The notes under the pieces are model-generated. The model did no database searches and was not told where the DNA came from. It worked only from the letters and a program-made list of their open reading frames with translations. Made by a program: the position numbers and the translations under genes. From an uncultured Eubacteriales bacterium (lineage in GTDB: Bacteria > Bacillota > Clostridia > Oscillospirales > Oscillospiraceae), in contig URPI01000057.1 of assembly GCA_900549705.1 (NCBI GenBank), forward strand, positions 1-11,828: a stretch of DNA of 11,828 nt. The letters are read 5' to 3'. This document shows, in pieces, positions 7,834 to 11,828 of the stretch; within the stretch, counting starts at the first letter, position 1; each line of letters starts with the position of its first letter.

Positions 7834-7865
7834 CCCCTAAAGTGGATTTTCTTTACAATTTGTAA
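7781..7865. promoter_or_regulatory. Related dyads around the 1582-aa gene promoter
   Basis: Three inverted repeats of the form TTACA-Nx-TGYAA occur here: 7781-7795 (TTACA-N5-TGTAA, in the leader), 7821-7833 (TTACAAATTGCAA, overlapping the -35 box) and 7853-7865 (TTACAATTTGTAA, upstream). Similar motifs flank the paralogue's promoter. They may be operators for a shared regulator that I cannot name; AT-rich chance similarity is the alternative. Confidence 0.45.
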
Positions 7866-7884
7866 TTTTTATTTTTGGATGACT

Positions 7885-7918
7885 AAAGCTCCACATTTTG
7901 TTGTAAAATGGGAGCTTT
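7885..7918. terminator. Hairpin between the two lysozyme-like genes
   Basis: AAAGCTCC-A-CATTTT pairs with AAAATG-GGAGCTTT, a 14-bp stem with one bulged A and a 5-nt loop. It lies 57 bp after the stop codon of the 665-aa gene and before the promoter of the 1582-aa gene, so it likely ends or weakens read-through. The T run on the minus strand is short (TTTAG), so termination may be partial. Confidence 0.6.
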
Positions 7919-7975
7919 TGTCGTTCATTCACTCTGGAATTGCAACTTTATGCCATCAAATCCAGATACATTCAA

Positions 7976-9973
7976 TTAGTGCCAGGTGACACCGCCGGTG
8001 GTGGTCAGCTGAATATAGTTCATGCAGACCCAGCCGTTGGCAATGCGGCCCCAGGACACGCCGTTCACGCTGGTCAGCTCATAAACCACCACGGTGGTTC
8101 CTGCGGTCAGGCGACCCACAATGGCATTGTTGGTGCCCGCAGCTGCACGGACGTTCATGTTGGTGGTCACACGGCCCTGATAGCCGGTGGAGGGAATGGT
8201 GGTGGTGCCGGTGGTGGTACCGCTCATGCGGATGTAGGTCATGCACACCCACTGGTTCACGCCGATGCGACCCCACTCTGCGCCGTTGACGGTGACGCGC
8301 TCATAGATGTTCACCACAGTGCCGGAGGTCAGGCTGCCCACCCGGGCATAGCCCACGCCAGCGCCGTTGCGCACATTCAGATTGGTGTTGGCCTTGACGG
8401 TACCGGTGGCAATCACCGTGCCGGAAGGAGTGGTGGTCGTGTTGCCGGTGCCGGGGGTGACGGTATTGGTCAGCTGCACATAGTTCATGCAGACCCAACC
8501 CTGGTCAACCTTGCCCCACAGGACGTTGTTCACAGTGGTCTGGGCATAAATCTTGACCTGTGCGCCTTTCTTCAGCGCGCCGCAGGTGGCATTGCCCACA
8601 CCGGGAGCTACACGGACATTCAGGCCGGAGGCGGTAACAACGCCCAGCTGATAGGTGCTGGTGGAAGGAGTGGTGGTGCCGCTGCCTTCCCAAATCACGC
8701 CGCCGGTGGTGCCGGTGGAACCGGTGGAGGTACCGGGCAGAGCGGAATTCAGCTTCACATAGCTCAGGCAAACCCAGCGACCCACGCCGATGCGGCCCCA
8801 CAGTGTTCCGTTCACGTTCACGGTTTCATAAATGCTGACCTGCTGACCATTGTAAGCAGAGCCAACGGAGGGATAGTTGGTGCCAGCGCCGGCACGAACG
8901 TTCACGCCGGTCTTTGCAACCACCATGCCGGTGGCAATCACCGTGCCGGAAGTGGTGGTAGTACCGGTGGTAGTGCCGGTGGAACCGGTGGTGCCGCCCA
9001 CAATCACATTGCCGGAAGCATTGGTGTTGGACATTTCCAGCCAGCCATCCACGGTGCGGCCCCACAGGACATTGCCCACCTGAGTGGTTTCAACAACCAC
9101 CAGCTGTGTGCCGGAGGCAGCGGTAGCCACTTGGTTGTAGTTGGTGCCAGCGCCGTTGCGGATGGCAGCATAACCGGCGGTGACGGTAACGGGAGTGCCA
9201 TACTGTGCGTACAGGGTGCGGCCTGCGGTGGTGCTGTTGAGCACCTTCACGCCGGTGCCGCCGCTGGGAGCGGTGAACCAGCCGCCGAAGGTTGCGCCGG
9301 AGCGGGTGGGATTGGCAGCCAGGATGTTCACATTGGTGCCGTTGTTCACATATGCCTGCATCTTGTCTTCCCCGTTCTCACCGGCAACGCCGCCGTTGGG
9401 GTCCAGGATAACATATGTATAGTTGGCAGGAGCGGACTTGCTGTAAACGCCGTTGAGGTACAGGTTTGCTTCTGCCAGGCGGCGGTTAATCAGATTTGCG
9501 TCGGGCGTGCTGCTCACGTTTGCCCACAGGGAAATGGCGAACAGGAAGGTGTTCACATCCGCACCCCGGGTGACGGCGCTATTGAAGCGGCCAACCTGGT
9601 TCATCCAGTCGGTGTTGCAGTTGAAGCTGAAGCTTACCAATGCATCGTGCTGGTACTGGTTGAGGTACAGATTGTTCCTTGCAGTGAAATCGTTAATCTT
9701 GGCATTGATGGTGTTCAGACGGTCACGCAGCACCAGGTCGGCCTCAGCCTCGCTGATGGTCTGACCGGCGTAGCCGGTGGTCCCGTAGCCAATCGTCCAC
9801 TGGTTCACATCCCAGTAAGCGCTGGCGCTGAAGCCCTCGAACTGTTTGATGAGGTTGACCAGATTCTCAGAATAGTTGAGATAGGAGGCAGCCTTTGTGG
9901 AAATGGCTCCCAAAGGGAGCAGGCCGATGACAAGCACCAAGGCCATAACTACGCAAGCGATTCTTCTTTTCAT
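7976..9973 (-). CDS. Secreted GH24 lysozyme-like hydrolase with InlB-type repeat and five SH3 modules
   Basis: This 665-aa exported protein is probably a peptidoglycan muramidase acting in the cell wall. A signal peptide (about 1-29) precedes a GH24 domain at about 34-178. The catalytic set is present: Glu46 in IKQFEGF, Asp55 in AYWDV and Thr60 in TIGYGTTG. The Asp-Thr gap is one residue shorter than in T4 lysozyme. An InlB/Flg_new-type repeat follows at about 186-258 (LDPNGG, RSGATFGGWF, TLYAQY). Five SH3 modules lie at about 264-316, 348-408, 443-502, 519-583 and 596-657, each with a VNVR-type start and a GRI-x-GWVCMNY-type end, joined by Thr/Gly/Ser linkers. No wall anchor is seen. AAAGGAG at 9984-9990 (minus strand) sets the start. 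No phage genes such as holin or tail genes are near, so a housekeeping or interbacterial role is likelier than prophage lysis. Confidence 0.9.
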   Translation of the reverse strand: MKRRIACVVMALVLVIGLLPLGAISTKAASYLNYSENLVNLIKQFEGFSASAYWDVNQWTIGYGTTGYAGQTISEAEADLVLRDRLNTINAKINDFTARNNLYLNQYQHDALVSFSFNCNTDWMNQVGRFNSAVTRGADVNTFLFAISLWANVSSTPDANLINRRLAEANLYLNGVYSKSAPANYTYVILDPNGGVAGENGEDKMQAYVNNGTNVNILAANPTRSGATFGGWFTAPSGGTGVKVLNSTTAGRTLYAQYGTPVTVTAGYAAIRNGAGTNYNQVATAASGTQLVVVETTQVGNVLWGRTVDGWLEMSNTNASGNVIVGGTTGSTGTTTGTTTTSGTVIATGMVVAKTGVNVRAGAGTNYPSVGSAYNGQQVSIYETVNVNGTLWGRIGVGRWVCLSYVKLNSALPGTSTGSTGTTGGVIWEGSGTTTPSTSTYQLGVVTASGLNVRVAPGVGNATCGALKKGAQVKIYAQTTVNNVLWGKVDQGWVCMNYVQLTNTVTPGTGNTTTTPSGTVIATGTVKANTNLNVRNGAGVGYARVGSLTSGTVVNIYERVTVNGAEWGRIGVNQWVCMTYIRMSGTTTGTTTIPSTGYQGRVTTNMNVRAAAGTNNAIVGRLTAGTTVVVYELTSVNGVSWGRIANGWVCMNYIQLTTTGGVTWH

Positions 9974-10037
9974 AAACTACTTGCTCCTTTATCAGTTTTG
10001 ATGACCACATTATAGCAGAGTCCGTGACAAATTGCAA
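9974..10037 (-). promoter_or_regulatory. Promoter and ribosome-binding site of the 665-aa gene
   Basis: On the minus strand, -35 TTGCAA (10037-10032) and -10 TATAAT (10014-10009) are 17 bp apart. AAAGGAG (9990-9984) lies 10 nt before the ATG. The element GTTGCAATTTGT at the -35 region is shared exactly with the paralogue's promoter. Confidence 0.8.
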
Positions 10038-10058
10038 CAGGTAAATTACATTTTGTTA
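10025..10058. promoter_or_regulatory. Two related dyads upstream of the 665-aa gene
   Basis: TGACAAATTGCAA (10025-10037) overlaps the -35 box. TTACATTTTGTTA (10046-10058) lies 8 nt further upstream in an AT-rich stretch that could also act as an UP element. Both resemble the 13-bp motifs near the sister promoter. Confidence 0.4.
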
Positions 10059-10124
10059 CTATTTATTTCTTAAATTTTTCTTATTAGGGCGCAGTGCCGC
10101 CGGACAATGGCACTGCGAAGCGCA

Positions 10125-10319
10125 ATTGAGCCGTCCGTTGAATGGTGAAAGCTGACAGCTACCACCCCTTGGCTTCCCCCGAGGGTGTTGCAGAGCGCAG
10201 CGAATCTTTCAATTGAAATGATTGCCGGTGGCAATCATACCAAAATTAAAAAGCTGGATTTTTTGGCAATCGGCTCTTCGGAACCGATTGCCAAAAAAGA
10301 CTGATGAGGGGCAGCGATA
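10125..10319 (+). repeat. Left copy of the palindromic element
   Basis: It begins ATTGAGCCGTCCGTTGAATGG, runs through CTTGGCTTCCCCC (10168-10180), contains hairpins at 10218-10238 (9-bp stem ATGATTGCC) and 10259-10298 (15-bp stem with a TTCG-capped inner part), and ends with GACTGATGAGGGGC plus AGCGA (10299-10317). The landmarks occur in the same order in the right copy, which is on the opposite strand. Confidence 0.65.
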
Positions 10320-10399
10320 TGTAAAAGTTTCGGATTTCCCGGTTGAATGGTGTAATCCGAAACATATGCCACTCATCCAGTTGCATTCATCTACCAGCG

Positions 10400-10527
10400 T
10401 GTCGCCGCCCCTCATCAGTCACGATAATAATCGGTTCCGAAGTGCCGATTATTTATCGTGACAGCTTCCCCCCGGGGGAAGCCAAGGGCATAACTTTCAG
10501 CTGGTTCCATTCAATGAACGGCTCAAT
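10400..10527 (-). repeat. Right, inverted copy of the palindromic element
   Basis: Read on the minus strand it starts ATTGAGCCGTTCATTGAATGG, continues CTTGGCTTCCCCC, has a hairpin at 10418-10462 with loop region GGCACTTCGGAACC, and ends GACTGATGAGGGGC-GGCGAC. It is shorter than the left copy because the first inner hairpin is missing. Confidence 0.65.
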
Positions 10528-10540
10528 CCCGCCAGGTTGC

Positions 10541-10563
10541 GGGCGGATGCCATCCGCCCCTAC
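10541..10563 (-). repeat. GTAGGGGCGGAT palindromic repeat, copy 1
   Basis: On the minus strand this reads GTAGGGGCGGAT-GGC-ATCCGCCC, an 8-bp hairpin. The same GTAGGGGCGGAT unit recurs just after mnmA (11774-11796) on the opposite strand. Confidence 0.65.
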
Positions 10564-10622
10564 AGTGGCGTATGCAATTCAATCGATACGTCGGTACACC
10601 CCTGCCAGCGTCATGAAAAAGA

Positions 10623-10651
10623 TTGACTTTCCCCAGCCGGATTGGTATACT
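10623..10651 (+). promoter_or_regulatory. mnmA promoter
   Basis: -35 TTGACT (10623-10628) and -10 TATACT (10646-10651) are separated by 17 bp. Transcription would start near 10658, giving a leader of about 17 nt that contains only the ribosome-binding site. The promoter lies outside the repeat cluster. Confidence 0.8.
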
Positions 10652-10674
10652 CGGAACAAAAAGGAGGTCATACC

Positions 10675-11754
10675 ATGAAAGCCTTGATTGGAATGAGCGG
10701 CGGCGTGGACAGCTCCGTGGCTGCCCTGCTGATGAAAGAGCAGGGCTGCGACTGCATCGGTGCCACCATGCGGCTGTACGCCGGGCAGACCGCCGCTCCC
10801 GATGGCAGCAAAACCTGCTGCTCCCTGGACGATGTGGAGGATGCCCGCGCGGTGGCGCGGCGGCTGGAAATCCCCCACTATGTTTTTAATTTCACTGACG
10901 ACTTCTATCGGGAGGTTGTGGATAAATTCGTTGACACCTACTATGCCGGCGGAACGCCCAACCCCTGCATCGACTGCAACCGTTTTCTGAAATTCGGCAA
11001 GCTGTTGCAGCGTGCCCGGGAGCTGGGCTGCGACTGTGTCGTTTCCGGTCACTATGCCCGGGTGGAGCAGGACATGGCCACCGGGCGCTATCTTTTAAAG
11101 CGCGCCGCCGACACCGCCAAAGACCAAACCTATTTTCTCGCCTGTCTCAGCCAGGAGCAGCTTGCCCACGTTCAGTTCCCTCTGGGCGCGCTGACCAAGG
11201 AGCAGGTGCGGCAGATTGCCGAGGCGCACGGCTTTATCAACGCCCGCAAGCACGACAGCCAGGACATCTGCTTTGTCCCCGGTGGGGATTACACCGCCTT
11301 TTTGGAGGAGTACACCGGCAACCCCCTCACTCCCGGCGACTATCTGAATCAGGAGGGCTGCCCGGTGGGGAAGCACCGGGGCGCAGTGTGCTACACCATC
11401 GGCCAGCGCAAGGGATTGGGCATTGCCCTGGGCGCACCGGCGTATGTCTGTGCCAAGGATATGGGCAGGAATACCGTCACCCTTGGGCCCAACGAGGCGC
11501 TGTTCTCCCCTGCCCTGCTGGCAAACGACTGGGTCTGGTATCCCTTCGAGACACTGGAAGCACCCATGGAGGTGGAAGCAAAAATCCGCCACAGTCAGTT
11601 CAGCCGCCCCGCCACGGTGTACCCCCTGGAAAACGGGGTTGCCCGTGTGGTGTTCCGTGAGCCTCAGCGCGCCATCTCCCCCGGCCAGGCCGTGGTGCTC
11701 TATGACGGCGATGTGGTGGTGGGCGGCGGCACCATCACACAGGCAGAGAAGTAA
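10675..11754 (+). CDS. mnmA: tRNA-specific 2-thiouridylase MnmA
   Basis: This 359-aa cytoplasmic enzyme adds sulfur to U34 of Lys, Glu and Gln tRNAs, using ATP and persulfide sulfur from a cysteine desulfurase. It has the PP-loop SGGVDSS (8-14), the segment CCSLDDVEDARAVA (48-61), and two catalytic cysteines: Cys101 in NPCIDCN and Cys199 in SQDICF. The tRNA-interaction region SGHYAR (124-129) and C-terminal beta-domain motifs (SPGQAVVLYDGDVVVGGG, near 336-353) are also present. Length is normal. I start at ATG 10675, which follows AAGGAGGT (10661-10668). A longer frame from TTG 10642 would overlap the -10 box and the likely transcription start. The gene stands alone here, with repeats on both sides. 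Confidence 0.96.
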   Translation: MKALIGMSGGVDSSVAALLMKEQGCDCIGATMRLYAGQTAAPDGSKTCCSLDDVEDARAVARRLEIPHYVFNFTDDFYREVVDKFVDTYYAGGTPNPCIDCNRFLKFGKLLQRARELGCDCVVSGHYARVEQDMATGRYLLKRAADTAKDQTYFLACLSQEQLAHVQFPLGALTKEQVRQIAEAHGFINARKHDSQDICFVPGGDYTAFLEEYTGNPLTPGDYLNQEGCPVGKHRGAVCYTIGQRKGLGIALGAPAYVCAKDMGRNTVTLGPNEALFSPALLANDWVWYPFETLEAPMEVEAKIRHSQFSRPATVYPLENGVARVVFREPQRAISPGQAVVLYDGDVVVGGGTITQAEK

Positions 11755-11773
11755 ATCCGATACATTATATATA

Positions 11774-11796
11774 GTAGGGGCGGATAGAATCCGCCC
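11774..11796 (+). repeat. GTAGGGGCGGAT palindromic repeat, copy 2
   Basis: GTAGGGGCGGAT-AGA-ATCCGCCC forms an 8-bp hairpin 20 bp after the mnmA stop. It could protect or end the mnmA transcript, but no T run follows, so I call it a repeat and not a terminator. Confidence 0.65.
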
Positions 11797-11797
11797 G

Positions 11798-11819
11798 GGC
11801 GGCAGTGCCGCCGGACAAT
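11798..11819 (+). repeat. GCAGTGCCGCCGGACAAT repeat, second copy
   Basis: The 18 bases at 11802-11819 are identical to 10091-10108 at the left edge of the hairpin cluster. Here GGCGGC-AGT-GCCGCC also forms a short hairpin. The element runs towards the end of the window and may be cut off. Confidence 0.65.
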
Positions 11820-11828
11820 AACGCACAG

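Larger units (their letters stand above)
10087..10565. repeat. Composite palindromic repeat cluster between the 665-aa gene and mnmA
   Basis: This stretch has no credible gene. It is built from abutting hairpins: 10091-10116, 10218-10238, 10259-10298, 10299-10420, 10418-10462, 10464-10482 and 10541-10559. Much of it is two copies of one element facing each other, whose outer ends form an inverted repeat (10125-10180 with 10474-10527). The structure looks like non-autonomous, REP- or MITE-like mobile repeats inserted next to each other. A structured RNA is possible but unproven. Confidence 0.75.

Noticed and set aside
3017..9973. Prophage lysis module
   Set aside because: GH24 domains are common in phage endolysins, but both proteins have signal peptides and long SH3 arrays, and no holin, tail or other phage gene is nearby.
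7940..10015. A 691-codon + strand open frame opposite the 665-aa wall gene
   Set aside because: Same reasoning: codon-aligned antisense shadow with repetitive, unlikely composition. The minus-strand product has a signal peptide and clear domains.
10087..10565. CRISPR array or attC/integron cassette
   Set aside because: There are no regularly spaced direct repeats with unique spacers, and no integrase. The repeats are palindromic and inverted.
10642..10674. Upstream TTG start for mnmA
   Set aside because: It overlaps the -10 region and lies before the expected transcription start. ATG 10675 has AAGGAGGT at proper distance and gives the standard MKALIGMSGG start.
10209..10678. Small open frames of 68-111 codons inside the repeat cluster
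   Set aside because: They run through hairpins and repeats, have no convincing ribosome-binding site, and their products resemble no protein family I know.

Overview
The window looks like chromosomal DNA from a Gram-positive, moderately GC-rich gut-type Clostridia (my guess is Oscillospirales). The reasons are strong AGGAG ribosome-binding sites, consensus -35/-10 promoters, a YerC/YecD-type TrpR-like regulator (a Firmicutes family), secreted SH3-repeat wall proteins, a MnmA with a CCSLDDVEDA segment, and intergenic palindromic repeats of the 'GGCTTCCCCC' and 'GTAGGGGCGGAT' kinds. The taxonomic guess is inference; no rRNA or marker tree is available here.

Left part (about 190-3007, + strand): a compact four-gene operon encodes a complete polar amino-acid ABC importer, namely substrate-binding protein, permease and ATPase, followed by a small TrpR-like repressor. 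Its promoter (193-221) holds a perfect dyad, CTTTAG-CGAA-CTAAAG, exactly between the -35 and -10 boxes. The dyad has the TAG-N4-CTA layout of Trp-repressor operators, so the last gene probably controls the whole operon, itself included. A stem-loop between the binding-protein and permease genes probably makes the binding protein more abundant. The operon ends at two hairpins, the second of which also terminates the convergent minus-strand gene.

Middle part (3017-9973, minus strand): two tandem paralogous genes for secreted wall proteins. Each has a nearly identical signal peptide, a GH24 (T4-lysozyme-like) domain, an InlB/Flg_new-type repeat, and then bacterial SH3 modules joined by Thr/Gly/Pro linkers. 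The upstream protein (665 aa, five SH3 modules) keeps the GH24 catalytic Glu/Asp/Thr. The downstream protein (1582 aa, about sixteen SH3-like modules) has Val, Val and Arg at those positions, so it looks like a giant pseudo-lysozyme. The two genes have matching promoters with related 13-bp dyads, and neither uses a TTA, CTA or TCA codon. This active-enzyme/dead-enzyme pair is the best candidate for an undescribed system here.

Right part (10087-11828): the space before mnmA carries a cluster of about 470 bp of abutting hairpins. It is formed largely by two copies of one palindromic element facing each other around a core of about 80 bp. Then comes mnmA (tRNA 2-thiouridylase) on the + strand with its own promoter. 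Pieces of the same repeat families reappear directly after mnmA at the window edge.
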